NCBI GenBank assembly: GCA_002238855.1
Contig: MPND01000012.1
Location: forward strand, 1 to 64,000
Source of the DNA: SAR202 cluster bacterium bin90
GTDB taxonomy: Bacteria > Chloroflexota > Dehalococcoidia > Lucifugimonadales > JADFKI01
Direction: 5' to 3'
DNA length: 64,000 nt
The notes below the pieces were generated by a model. It was not told the origin of the DNA. It saw only the letters and a list, made by a program, of their open reading frames with translations, and searched no databases. The position numbers and the translations under genes were made by a program. Below, one piece after another: positions 49,761-58,473 of this stretch. The stretch's first letter is position 1, and the number at the start of each line of letters is the position of its first letter.

Positions 49761-49790
49761 CTGGATTCCTGCCTTCGCAGGAATGACGGG
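49761..49790. repeat. Dispersed repeat R2
   Basis: CTGGATTCCTGCCTTCGCAG then GAATGACGGG, identical in sequence to 38701-38730. It lies in the gap between actA and actB. Confidence 0.85.
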
Positions 49791-49863
49791 TAGGAATACA
49801 GGGTTAACGAGATTATTATGGGCACTGCTGAAGGCGGGCACCCCTGAAGGCTGACAAGAGAAG

Positions 49864-52128
49864 ATGGCTTTAACGCGAAGACAATTCCTGACACTAGCCG
49901 GCGGGTCGGCGGCGGGAGCAATTCTGTTCCAGGCTTGCGGCGTGCCGGAGGATGAGCTTCTGGTACAGGCGCCGGTGGAGATGCCGGAGGACCTGGTAAC
50001 GGGGCGCGACAACTGGTATGCGACGCTGTGCCGCCAGTGCGGTACGAGCGAAGGCATCGTTGTGCGCGTGATGGAAGGTCGCGCGAAGAAGGTCGAAGGG
50101 AATGTAGATTACCCGATCAATCGCGGGGCGCACAGCGCGCGCTGCGAGGGCGGATTGCAGGCGCTGTATCACCCGGACAGGATTCGAGGGCCGATGGTGC
50201 GCTCCGGCGAGCGCGGGGCGAAGCAGTTCCGCGAGATAAGCTGGGAGGACGCAATCGGGCGTCTGGTGTTTGCGCTGGAGAACATTGCGAATTCGGGGCA
50301 GCAGTCGTCGGTGGTGATGGCTACGGACCCGGTGAACGCGCACATGGCGATGGTGGTGGACACATTCGCTTCAGCATACGGCGCGAGGCGAATGACTTAT
50401 GCGCCGCTAGAGCAGACTACGGTCAAGTCCGCCGTGAAGCAGGTGTTCGGCCAGGATATGATGCCGGACTTTGACATTGGCAACGCGGGCGCGGTGCTAT
50501 CGTTTGGGGCGGACTTCCTTAATACGTGGGTTTCGCCTGTGCGATACGGTCGCGGCTATGGCGAGTTCCGCGACGACGAGCATGACAGAGGAACATTCAT
50601 ACATGTGGACTCGCGATTCTCGATGAGCGCGGCGAATGCGGATACCTGGGTGTATGTGAAGCCGGGCATGGAGGGCGTTCTTGCGCTGAGCATCGCGCAG
50701 GTCATCATTGCTGACGGGCTTGGGGATGCGGCGGCGGCGGACGCACTGACATCGGCATTCGACATCAACGCGTACGCTCCTGAGGCGGTGGCGGCACAGA
50801 CGGGTGTGAGCGCGGATAAGATCCGACAGGTTGCGCATGATTTCGCTACGCATCAGCCTGCGGTCGCTTTCGGCGGCGGTTCGGCGGCGGCGCATACGAA
50901 CGGCATGTTCAACATGGCTGCAATCTACTCGCTGAATTACCTGGTGGGCAGCGTGCAGCACGAAGGCGGGATTGTGTTCAATCCCGGCGCGGCTGTTGAC
51001 GGGATTCCATCTGCGAAGAGCGGCACGCCGTTCTCGCAGTGGCACCGACTTGCGGACGAGATGTCGCGCGGCGAGATACAGATGCTGATGGTGCGCGGCG
51101 CGGACCCGATTTACGGTCTGCCTGATGCGGTGGGCTTCGAGCGCGCCGCCTATAATGTGCCATTCATCGTGAGTTTCTCGGATGTGATGGATGACACGAC
51201 TGCGGTCTCTGACCTGGTGCTGCCGCAGCACAACTACCTTGAGGACTGGGGCAGCGATGTGCCTGACCCGGGGCCGGGGTACCAAGTTATAGGATTCCAG
51301 CAGCCCGCGGTGAGGCCGTTCTTCGAGCCTCGCGGCGATCAGCTTGGGACGCGCAACTTCGCGGATGTGCTGATGGCTACGGCGCAGGGGCTTGAGCTCG
51401 ATCTCGGGCTGCCGGGTGAGACTTACCGGGAGATACTGCAAGACGGGGCGATGAAGCTTTACGAGTCGGGCAATGGCTCGGTCAAGGCTGCGAGCTTCAA
51501 TGGCTTCTGGAACGGCGTGCTTCAGCGCGGCGGCTGGTGGGACACATCGGCGCGTGCTGGTGGAAGCGCTCCTTCGCCATCGCCACTGGTGGACGCTGCC
51601 GATCCTACATTCTCGGCGGGCGAGTTCCACCTGATTCCGTTCGAGACCACAGGACTTGGGGACGGTAGTGGGGCGGCGATTCCGTGGATGCAGGCGACGC
51701 CTGACCCGCTTTCGACAGCCGTGTGGCAGACCTGGGTTGAGATCAACCACAGGGTTGCCGAGGAGCGCGGAATCAGCGAGGGCGATGTCATCAGCATTGA
51801 GTCGGAGTTTGGGCGCATAGAGGCTCTGGCGTATCCCAGCCCCGCAGTGCCGCCGGACACGGTGTGTGTGCCGTTCGGACAGGGGCATGCGTCGGGCGGA
51901 CGGTATGCCGAGAGACGCGGCGCGAATGTTTACTCCATCCTGTCGCCGAATATTGACGGCGAGACGGGTGCGCTGGCGTGGGGGTCAACGAAGGTGAATA
52001 TATCCAATACGGGCGAGTGGATTCGCCTGCCGAAGTTCGAGAATACGGTTACGGAGTTCCCGCGTGACGAGCACGAGCATGTGATCAAGCTGACGCCGAT
52101 AGACGGCAGCGGCGGGGGCGGACATTAA
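49864..52128 (+). CDS. actB: ACIII molybdopterin-oxidoreductase-like subunit (ActB, N-terminal part)
   Basis: A 754-residue protein with a Tat signal (TRRQFLTLAGGSAAGAILFQAC). The molybdopterin-family fold follows: YATLCRQCGTSEGIVVRVMEGRAKKVEG, HPDRIRGPMVRSG, PLEQTTVKSAVKQVFG, GADFLNTWVSPVRYG, and the closing WVEINHRVAEERGISEGDVISIE with GQGHASGGRYAERRG. The N-terminal Cys set is incomplete for a full cluster. In ActB this domain lacks the cofactor and is structural. Here it is separate from the Fe-S part, which is the next gene; most ActB proteins have both fused. Confidence 0.9.
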   Translation: MALTRRQFLTLAGGSAAGAILFQACGVPEDELLVQAPVEMPEDLVTGRDNWYATLCRQCGTSEGIVVRVMEGRAKKVEGNVDYPINRGAHSARCEGGLQALYHPDRIRGPMVRSGERGAKQFREISWEDAIGRLVFALENIANSGQQSSVVMATDPVNAHMAMVVDTFASAYGARRMTYAPLEQTTVKSAVKQVFGQDMMPDFDIGNAGAVLSFGADFLNTWVSPVRYGRGYGEFRDDEHDRGTFIHVDSRFSMSAANADTWVYVKPGMEGVLALSIAQVIIADGLGDAAAADALTSAFDINAYAPEAVAAQTGVSADKIRQVAHDFATHQPAVAFGGGSAAAHTNGMFNMAAIYSLNYLVGSVQHEGGIVFNPGAAVDGIPSAKSGTPFSQWHRLADEMSRGEIQMLMVRGADPIYGLPDAVGFERAAYNVPFIVSFSDVMDDTTAVSDLVLPQHNYLEDWGSDVPDPGPGYQVIGFQQPAVRPFFEPRGDQLGTRNFADVLMATAQGLELDLGLPGETYREILQDGAMKLYESGNGSVKAASFNGFWNGVLQRGGWWDTSARAGGSAPSPSPLVDAADPTFSAGEFHLIPFETTGLGDGSGAAIPWMQATPDPLSTAVWQTWVEINHRVAEERGISEGDVISIESEFGRIEALAYPSPAVPPDTVCVPFGQGHASGGRYAERRGANVYSILSPNIDGETGALAWGSTKVNISNTGEWIRLPKFENTVTEFPRDEHEHVIKLTPIDGSGGGGH

Positions 52129-52197
52129 GTAGCGGTCAGCCGTCAGCAATCAGCGGTCAGGTTGGCAGGATATATGGGATTGATAGGATGTTGGGGG

Positions 52198-52240
52198 CTT
52201 TCACTCCCATCCTAGCCTTTCCCCATCAAGGGGGAAGGGA
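52198..52240. repeat. Dispersed repeat R3
   Basis: Includes CCTAGCCTTTCCCCATCAAG then GGGGAAGG, an R3 copy in the gap between the two actB parts. Confidence 0.8.
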
Positions 52241-52255
52241 CCAGAGGAGCAGAGC

Positions 52256-53005
52256 ATGGCGGAAACACAGTGGGGCATGGTGGTTGACATAGACAAGTGT
52301 ACGGGCTGTCAAGCCTGCGTTGTCGCCTGCCAGTCCGAGAATAATGTGCCGATAAACGAGGAAGCGCACTTCAACCAGCGTCGCGCAATCGAGTGGATTC
52401 GCGTGGAGCGGTACTGGGAGGGCGAGTTCCCGAATGTGAAGGCTCGGTTCATTCCGCTGTTCTGCCAGCAGTGCGGCGATGCGCCGTGCGAGCCGGTCTG
52501 CCCCGTGTACGCGACTTACCACAACAGCGAAGGTCTGAATGTTCAGGTTTACAATCGCTGCATCGGGACTAGATTCTGCGCGAACAACTGCCCGTACCAG
52601 GTGAGGTTCTTCAATTTCTGGGAGCCTGCGTGGCCTGAGACGCTCAAGAACCAGCTGAACCCTGATGTTACGGTTCGCAGCCGAGGCATCATGGAGAAGT
52701 GTACTTTCTGTGTGCAGCGCATCCGGCGCAGTTCGCGGGAGGCTGACAAGGAAGGCACGGATCTCGAGGATGGAGACAGGGCGCTGAGTCCGGCGTGCGT
52801 GAATGCATGCCCGACTGAGGCGCTGATGTTCGGTAACCTGAACGACCCTGAGTCGAAGGTTGCGAAGAAGGCGGAGAAGGAACTTCGAGAGACGACTCCT
52901 GCGCGCAAGGGCGGCAGGGGCTATGAGTTGCTGGACGAATTCGGAACGCATCCGAAGGTTGTTTATCTGAAGAAGTATGATAAAGACGCCGGGGTAGCGC
53001 ATTAG
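52256..53005 (+). CDS. actB2: ACIII iron-sulfur subunit (separate C-terminal part of ActB)
   Basis: A 249-residue ferredoxin-type protein with four cysteine groups: CTGCQACVVAC near residue 17, CQQCGDAPCEPVCPV near 74, CIGTRFCANNCPYQ near 105 and CTFCVQRIRR near 145 with a final CVNACPTEA. It carries several 4Fe-4S (one perhaps 3Fe-4S) clusters that move electrons between quinol oxidation at NrfD-type subunits and the cytochromes. It follows the Mo-domain gene and precedes the first NrfD gene with one base between stop and ATG. Confidence 0.88.
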   Translation: MAETQWGMVVDIDKCTGCQACVVACQSENNVPINEEAHFNQRRAIEWIRVERYWEGEFPNVKARFIPLFCQQCGDAPCEPVCPVYATYHNSEGLNVQVYNRCIGTRFCANNCPYQVRFFNFWEPAWPETLKNQLNPDVTVRSRGIMEKCTFCVQRIRRSSREADKEGTDLEDGDRALSPACVNACPTEALMFGNLNDPESKVAKKAEKELRETTPARKGGRGYELLDEFGTHPKVVYLKKYDKDAGVAH

Positions 53006-53006
53006 T

Positions 53007-54566
53007 ATGGTTAGTCATAACGACGCCGCAACAGGCGGCGCGGGGCAAAACGGCGCGGGCGGTCACCATCATGGGCCGCGTGAGGGGCTTTATGTGCCTT
53101 TCACAACGCAATCCGAGGTTGTGCGTGACCTGATAGGCAAGCACGACAAGCCGAGCGACAAGTGGTGGAGCGGCGTGGCGGCGGGCGGTATCCTGCTCAC
53201 TCTGGGCATCATCGGGTTTGCGATACGGATGACTGACGGGGTTGGCGACCGCATCGTGTGGGGTTACTTCGCGATGATGTTCGCGTTCGTGTTGACGGCG
53301 GCGCAGGCCGCACCGATGGTGGCGATAGCGCCGCGAATTGCCAATGGCCACTGGCGGCGTCCGATTTCGCGCGCCGCGGAGATATGGACGGCGGTCGGGT
53401 TGTTCAACATGTTGCTGTTCATCCCGATGCTGTGGATATTGCCGCCGCTCTCGGAAGGACGGCGCACGCTCTGGTTCGGTCAGTCGGAAGAGTGGAGTGT
53501 TTTCAGCACACTTTTCCACCTGCCCGCTTATGACTACATGCCGCACATAATGGCGACGCTTGCAATGCTGGCGCTGGTGGTAACGGGCGTGATGCTGCTG
53601 TGGCTATCGGCGACGCCGGACCTCGCGCTGATACGGGACAATGGGCCTGACGGGTGGCGGAAGCGCTGGGCGACCAAGCTATCCAAGAACTGGATTGGCT
53701 CGACAGCGCAGTGGAATATGCTGCATCACAGAATGGGCATACTGGGCGCGTTCTACTTCATGATGCTGATATTCGTGCATTTCCTCATATCGGTTGACTT
53801 CCTGATGGCGCTGGTGCCGGGTTGGATCGATTCGCTGTTCCCGATCACTCACGCGGCGAACGCGCTTCAGGCGGGCGTGGCGACCGTCATTCTGACGATG
53901 ATAGTACTGCGGCAGTGGGGCGGCTACAAGGAATACATCACCCTGGAGCAGTTCTGGGGCGTAAGCAAGCTGCTGTTCGCACTGTCACTGCTGTGGTTCT
54001 GGTTCTGGTTCTCCAGCTTCAACGTGCTCTGGTATGGCAAGAAGCCGAATGAGCAGGGCGCGCTCGAACTGATAATGGTTGGGCCGTACCTGCCGGTGTT
54101 CATCGGGGTGTTCGTCCTGTGCTTCGCGGCGCCGCTGTTCGTGATGATGTGGAACGTGGTACGCAAGAGCATCTGGGGGCCCACGATAATGGCGGTCTCA
54201 GTGCTTCTTGGGACATTGCTCGACAGGCTTCGGCTGTATGTGTCGGCGTATTCGGTACAGGTCGAGAGGATAATAGACGACAATTTGACGCATCATTACA
54301 TTCATTTGGACGAATCGGGCAGGCTGCCGCTGGCATTGCGTGATGCCTACATTCCGTTCATGGAAGACAGTCCGGTCGGCAAGATGTGGTTTATACCCGA
54401 AATCATGATAGTTGCGGGTGTAATCGGGGGCAGTGTTCTGGTGTACCTGCTGTTCGCGCGGCTGATACCGCCGATGAACATCTGGGAACAGAAGGAGCTG
54501 ATGCTGTACAAGGTGCACAAGACGTACCATAGGACGCAGGTGTTCGTGCTTGGGAAGCCGAGGTAA
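53007..54566 (+). CDS. NrfD-family membrane subunit of ACIII (first copy)
   Basis: A 519-residue polytopic protein with about ten helices. Motifs include HHMGP near the N-terminal His/Gly stretch (GGHHHGPREG), WGYFAMMFAFVLTAAQAAPMVAIAPRIANGHWRRPISRAAEIWT, and LHHRMGILGAFYFMMLIFVHFLISVDFLMALVPGW. NrfD-like subunits bind quinol. This one is longer than the next gene and has an extended C-terminal loop, consistent with ActF or the second NrfD of ACIII. It follows the Fe-S gene directly. Confidence 0.85.
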   Translation: MVSHNDAATGGAGQNGAGGHHHGPREGLYVPFTTQSEVVRDLIGKHDKPSDKWWSGVAAGGILLTLGIIGFAIRMTDGVGDRIVWGYFAMMFAFVLTAAQAAPMVAIAPRIANGHWRRPISRAAEIWTAVGLFNMLLFIPMLWILPPLSEGRRTLWFGQSEEWSVFSTLFHLPAYDYMPHIMATLAMLALVVTGVMLLWLSATPDLALIRDNGPDGWRKRWATKLSKNWIGSTAQWNMLHHRMGILGAFYFMMLIFVHFLISVDFLMALVPGWIDSLFPITHAANALQAGVATVILTMIVLRQWGGYKEYITLEQFWGVSKLLFALSLLWFWFWFSSFNVLWYGKKPNEQGALELIMVGPYLPVFIGVFVLCFAAPLFVMMWNVVRKSIWGPTIMAVSVLLGTLLDRLRLYVSAYSVQVERIIDDNLTHHYIHLDESGRLPLALRDAYIPFMEDSPVGKMWFIPEIMIVAGVIGGSVLVYLLFARLIPPMNIWEQKELMLYKVHKTYHRTQVFVLGKPR

Positions 54567-54596
54567 TATCTGATTTAGATGGAAGGGGATTGAGAG

Positions 54597-54680
54597 ACTT
54601 TCACCCCAATCCTAACCTTCCCCCATCAAGCGGGATTGGACTGAAATGACTGGATTCCTGCTTTCGCAGGAATGACGAAG
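54597..54680. repeat. Dispersed repeats R3 and R2 side by side
   Basis: R3 at 54597-54640 (CCTAACCTTCCCCCATCAAG) and R2 at 54650-54678 (TGGATTCCTGCTTTCGCAGG) fill the gap between the two NrfD genes. Confidence 0.8.
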
Positions 54681-54693
54681 TAACGGGCGGCAG

Positions 54694-56079
54694 ATGCAAG
54701 AGCTAATATATAAGAATCAAAGGGAAGTGAACCGCGACCTGCTGGCGGGCGTCCTCGGACTGCCCAAGTGGTGGTGGGCCGTGGTCGGTTTCCTGCTGCT
54801 CGTCATCATTGCGGGTTTGATCGCATACGCCTATGAAGTCAACAAGGGCGTGGGCGTTGCGGGGCTGAACCGTCCGGTGCTTTGGGGCGCGTACATAACG
54901 AACTTCGTGTTCTGGATCGGAATCAGCCACGCGGGAATTATGATTTCGGCTATTCTGCGTCTGACGCAGGCGGAGTGGCGGCGTCCGGTTACGCGCGCCG
55001 CTGAGGTCATGACGCTGTTCTCGCTGGTTGCGGCGCTGTCGAACATCATGTTCCACGTAGGCCGTCCGTGGCGCCTGTTCTGGGTGTATCCATACGACTT
55101 CTCGCGCGGCATTTTCATGAATGTGCGCTCTCCGTTCGTATGGGACCCAAGCGCGGTCATGACCTACCTCATCGGAAGTTCGCTGTTCGTGTTCGTGGCG
55201 CTGATACCTGACCTTGCGGTAGTGCGCGACCGGGCGACGGGCAAGTACGCGCCGAAGATATACGCGATCCTGTGCCTGGGCTGGCGTGGAACGCCTCGCC
55301 AGTGGAGGTTGCAGGCAATCGCGGGCATACTGCTGTCTGCGCTGGTGCTGCCGGTGTTCGTGTCGGTGCATAGCATCGTGTCGTGGGACTTCGCAGTCGC
55401 CATCGGCGTGGAGGGCTGGCACTCGACGATATTCGCACCGTACTTCATCATCGGCGCTATCCACTCCGGCGTGTCGGCTGTTGCGATGATAATGGCGCTG
55501 GTAGTGTGGATGTGGAAGGTCGATGAATACATCAGGCCCGACCACTTCGACGCGATAGGCAGGCTGCTCATCGTTGTGGCGACAACATGGTTCTTCTTCT
55601 TCTTCATCGAGTGGGTGTTCGCGCTGTACACGCTGGAGCCGCCGGAGCTGGCATTGCGCGAGCTTCAGATATTCGGGGCGGACAACCCGTATTCGTGGCT
55701 GTTCCTGGTGTTCCTGCTGACATCGTTCTTCATACCGGTGCCGATGTGGCTGTTCAAGAGCGTGCGGCGCAGCCCAATGTGGATGTTCATCACGACCGTA
55801 CTGGTTAACATCGGAATGTGGCTGGAGCGCTTCCTGATTATCATCCCCGGTCTTGCGCGGCGGACGCCGTTCACCTTCGACTGGGGCAGCTACCATCCGA
55901 GCATCATCGAGATATTGATTGTGGCGGAGACGTTTGCCTTCGTATCGCTGGGCATGGTGATATTCGCCAAGGTGTTCCCGCTGATACCGCTCTTCGATGT
56001 GAAGGAGGGCATGGTGTTCCGGGATGAGATTAAGATTGGCCGGCGAAGCGTGCCGGCGAGCATAAGGGAGACGCCGTAG
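54694..56079 (+). CDS. actC: NrfD-family membrane subunit of ACIII (ActC)
   Basis: A 461-residue polytopic protein with about ten helices: KWWWAVVGFLLLVIIAGLIAY, VLWGAYITNFVFWIGISHAGIMISAIL, RPVTRAAEVMTLFSLVAALSNIMFHVGRPWRLFW, and a long series to the C-terminus. The GISHAG and HVGRPWR motifs are diagnostic for ActC-type NrfD subunits. It is thought to be the main quinol-binding and proton-translocating subunit. The start at 54694 comes 16 bp after the repeat block. No ribosome site is obvious. Confidence 0.9.
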   Translation: MQELIYKNQREVNRDLLAGVLGLPKWWWAVVGFLLLVIIAGLIAYAYEVNKGVGVAGLNRPVLWGAYITNFVFWIGISHAGIMISAILRLTQAEWRRPVTRAAEVMTLFSLVAALSNIMFHVGRPWRLFWVYPYDFSRGIFMNVRSPFVWDPSAVMTYLIGSSLFVFVALIPDLAVVRDRATGKYAPKIYAILCLGWRGTPRQWRLQAIAGILLSALVLPVFVSVHSIVSWDFAVAIGVEGWHSTIFAPYFIIGAIHSGVSAVAMIMALVVWMWKVDEYIRPDHFDAIGRLLIVVATTWFFFFFIEWVFALYTLEPPELALRELQIFGADNPYSWLFLVFLLTSFFIPVPMWLFKSVRRSPMWMFITTVLVNIGMWLERFLIIIPGLARRTPFTFDWGSYHPSIIEILIVAETFAFVSLGMVIFAKVFPLIPLFDVKEGMVFRDEIKIGRRSVPASIRETP

Positions 56080-56118
56080 AGTAGTCGGTCAGTTTGTCAG
56101 TATTCCAGTTAGCCGGTG

Positions 56119-56145
56119 TGGATTCCTGTTTTCGCAGGAATGACA
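56119..56145. repeat. Dispersed repeat R2
   Basis: TGGATTCCTGTTTTCGCAGG then AATGAC, a degenerate R2 copy between actC and actD. Confidence 0.75.
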
Positions 56146-56257
56146 AAGGAAAAGGCAGTACAACGGGACGGGGCTAACGGGATGGATAGGTTGGGATGGG
56201 TGGTTCGACAGGCTCACCACGAGCGGATCAAATAGGATAAGTCTGAAGAGGCAAGAT

Positions 56258-56776
56258 ATGGCAAAGAGAAGTGTGTTGGGACTGTTCCCGGAAGAGCAGG
56301 TTGACACAGCTGCGGACGCGATGGAAGCGTTGGCGTCTGCGGGGTACAACGACAGCGAGTACGAGGTGCTGACGGGGACGCCGTACCCTGAGGGGACTTT
56401 CGGCGAGGCGGAGCCCGTGCATAAGCTGTTTCGCTGGCCGTTGATGGGCGCAGCGTGCGGCTTCGTGGTCGGTTTGCTGGTTACGGCAGGATCACAGCTT
56501 GCATATCCCCTAGTTACAGGCGGAAAGCCAATACTGTCCGTGCCGCCTATGGCAATCATCATGTATGAGGGCACGATGCTGGGGGCGATTATCTTCGCGG
56601 TCATCGGCATCATCATCGAATCGCGGCTGCCGCGCATATTTATGGGAGCGTACGACACGAAGATTACCGAAGGGTACATCGGCGTGACGGTAACGGCAGA
56701 CGAGAGTCGTATGGCGGACGCCGAGAAGGTGCTGAGGGATTCGGGAGCAGAGGACATAAAGCGCGGCTGGGAGTAG
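56258..56776 (+). CDS. actD: ACIII membrane subunit (ActD, DUF3341-like)
   Basis: A 172-residue protein with a small N-terminal alpha/beta domain (LGLFPEEQVDTAADAMEALASAGY, EYEVLTGTPYPEGTF), then two helices (LMGAACGFVVGLLVTAGSQLAY, MYEGTMLGAIIFAVIGIIIES) and a C-terminal strand-helix (GYIGVTVTADESRMADAEKVL). This is the ActD layout. It is thought to help hold the NrfD subunits. It lies between actC and the cytochrome subunit, in the usual operon order. Confidence 0.88.
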   Translation: MAKRSVLGLFPEEQVDTAADAMEALASAGYNDSEYEVLTGTPYPEGTFGEAEPVHKLFRWPLMGAACGFVVGLLVTAGSQLAYPLVTGGKPILSVPPMAIIMYEGTMLGAIIFAVIGIIIESRLPRIFMGAYDTKITEGYIGVTVTADESRMADAEKVLRDSGAEDIKRGWE

Positions 56777-56810
56777 CGGAAGGGTCTATCCGATTCGGAT
56801 GAGATAACAG

Positions 56811-56851
56811 TTTCAACCCAATCCTAACCTTCCCTTCTGAAGGGGGAAGGT
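56811..56851. repeat. Dispersed repeat R3
   Basis: AATCCTAACCTTCCCTTCTG then AAGGGGGAAGG. A degenerate R3 copy in the gap between actD and actE. Confidence 0.75.
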
Positions 56852-56895
56852 ACAAAAGAGAAACGCTACGGAATTGACAACGCAGGAATGATTGA

Positions 56896-57621
56896 ATGGT
56901 AATCAAGTCGAAGGGCGTTCGCCAGAACAGAGCTTACGGGCTTGCAGCGCGTATTGCGCTGATGCTGGTCGCCGGGCTGCTGGTGCTTGCTTCGCTGGGG
57001 TGCTACAACATCAGAACGGGTCGTGTAGATGTAGGCGGCTCGATTAACTTCAAGCTGCCGGCGTTCAATCAGACGGGGCCGCATGCGGTGGACATATTCA
57101 CGGAGATGCACTTCCAGCCGTCCTACCGGACGCAGGAGGGGCCGCGAATCCTGCCGCCGCCGGACTCGGTGCCGATAACGGGCAGGGAGATCGAGTACAA
57201 GAGCACGGAAGAGTACCAGGCGCTTGAAATACCATCGGCTATTGCTTCTGATTCCGGAGCGCTTAGCAGAGCGCGGGAGACCTACGACACGAACTGCCTA
57301 GTGTGCCATGGCTCAAACCTAAGGGGTGAAGACGGCGACGCGCGGATACTGCCTTACCTGGCAACTGCGACGGGAGCGAAGCCGCGCAACCTCGTGAATG
57401 TGAAGATGAGCAGCGACGGCGAGCAGATTATAGGCGCGGCGAGTGACGGCACAACGGACGGCGACATCTACGCGTGGATTGCATACGGGGGACAGGCCGG
57501 ATTCGCGTCCGCGCTGCGCGACAGGCCGACGACCTCGTGGATGCCACAGTTCATCAACTTGCTGAGCGAGGAGGAGCGGTGGGAGCTGGTGATGCTCATC
57601 AGGGCGGAGCAGGCGAGGTAG
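56896..57621 (+). CDS. actE: ACIII lipoprotein cytochrome c (ActE)
   Basis: A 241-residue lipoprotein with a lipobox LLVLASLGC and a later single heme site CLVCH (NCLVCHGSNLRGEDGD). The segment MHFQPSYRTQEGPRILPPPDSVPITG is typical of ActE. The C-terminal WMPQFINLLSEEERWELVMLI supplies the methionine ligand (M in WMPQF) and the last helix. ActE passes electrons from the complex to a mobile carrier or to a terminal oxidase. It is the last gene of the operon and a strong terminator follows. Confidence 0.88.
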   Translation: MVIKSKGVRQNRAYGLAARIALMLVAGLLVLASLGCYNIRTGRVDVGGSINFKLPAFNQTGPHAVDIFTEMHFQPSYRTQEGPRILPPPDSVPITGREIEYKSTEEYQALEIPSAIASDSGALSRARETYDTNCLVCHGSNLRGEDGDARILPYLATATGAKPRNLVNVKMSSDGEQIIGAASDGTTDGDIYAWIAYGGQAGFASALRDRPTTSWMPQFINLLSEEERWELVMLIRAEQAR

Positions 57622-57655
57622 CCGGGCTTAGCTTCAACTTATTTTGACACACGAG

Positions 57656-57690
57656 TCCCCTTCTCCGGATATTGGAGAAGGGGATTTTGA
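57656..57690 (+). terminator. Rho-independent terminator of the ACIII operon
   Basis: Perfect arms TCCCCTTCTCC and GGAGAAGGGGA around GATATT, then TTTTGATTTTGG. It lies about 35 bp past the actE stop. Confidence 0.85.
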
Positions 57691-57995
57691 TTTTGGCAAC
57701 GGTGCTGTGTATCGCTCCGTGCGGACAATCGGAGCGGGCACAATTGCCGCTCACTTTATCGCTTCCACCTTGATGGGGAAAGAGCCGGCTCCTGCAAAGG
57801 CACAAGGGCTAAACCCTGCGCTCGCGAAAGCGGGTGATGGGGGGGCTGAGAAGTGTATTATGCCCAGCCCCAGGTCAATGCCATCAAATTGACAGGCTTT
57901 TCTTACGCAATTACCATTGTAAGGTAATGGGATATTATCCGACATACCGTTAATTTCCCTTATCTTTGTTACGACATGTTCCAGAATCGGAGAGT
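57691..57995. other. Spacer without a supported gene
   Basis: About 300 bp after the ACIII terminator. It has a short imperfect hairpin near 57705-57735 (TCCGTGCGGACAATCGGAGC) and otherwise nothing convincing. Open frames on the minus strand here have no ribosome site. Confidence 0.4.
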
Positions 57996-58430
57996 ATGAA
58001 TAGAGAGGGCTTTTGGGGTATATTGCAGTCAAGGCGCGGCTCATACCTGCGCGCTTATCTTCTATGGATAGCGTACTTTCTGGTGTGCGCCTTCCTCGAA
58101 GACTGGTGGTACGCTGAACCCGCCAACCCGCCCTTCTGGAAGTTATCGCTGGACATAGCCGACAGCATGTTCGCTCCGGTGGCGATTGGGATTCCCGCAT
58201 CCATTTTCATGGTAGAAGTGGTATGGGATGGAGCGAAGATACTGAAGAAGAAAGGGGAGAATCTGATGGGGATGATTTTCAAGAATTTTGAGAATAAGTG
58301 GATTATGAAGGGGCGCAAACAGGGACGTGAGCAGGGGCGCGAACAGGAATACAGGCGCATAACTGAGGAACTCCGCAGGCAGGGCATAGACTACACGCCG
58401 CAGCCCCCGGGTCCAAAGAGCGACGATTAG
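57996..58430 (+). CDS. Small membrane protein with a charged coiled tail
   Basis: A 144-residue protein with two helices (YLRAYLLWIAYFLVCAFLEDWWY and SMFAPVAIGIPASIFMVEVVWDG) and a highly charged tail with a KQGREQGREQEYRRITEEL repeat-like coiled segment. No family is recognised. I chose the ATG at 57996 because GGAGAG is just upstream; the frame begins at 57966. It lies alone before the alcohol dehydrogenase. It might bind a membrane partner through the coiled tail. Confidence 0.55.
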   Translation: MNREGFWGILQSRRGSYLRAYLLWIAYFLVCAFLEDWWYAEPANPPFWKLSLDIADSMFAPVAIGIPASIFMVEVVWDGAKILKKKGENLMGMIFKNFENKWIMKGRKQGREQGREQEYRRITEELRRQGIDYTPQPPGPKSDD

Positions 58431-58473
58431 TGTCAAACAATTACCACATTGACTCAATGAAGAAGGACGGTTA

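Noticed and set aside
49864-52128. Active molybdenum oxidoreductase such as polysulfide or nitrate reductase
   Set aside because: The order pentaheme cytochrome, Mo-like protein, Fe-S protein, two NrfD subunits, ActD, ActE fits alternative complex III, where this domain is structural.
57751-58200. 149-codon minus-strand frame after the ACIII terminator
   Set aside because: Overlaps the membrane protein gene at 57996-58430, which has better composition and membrane segments. No ribosome site.
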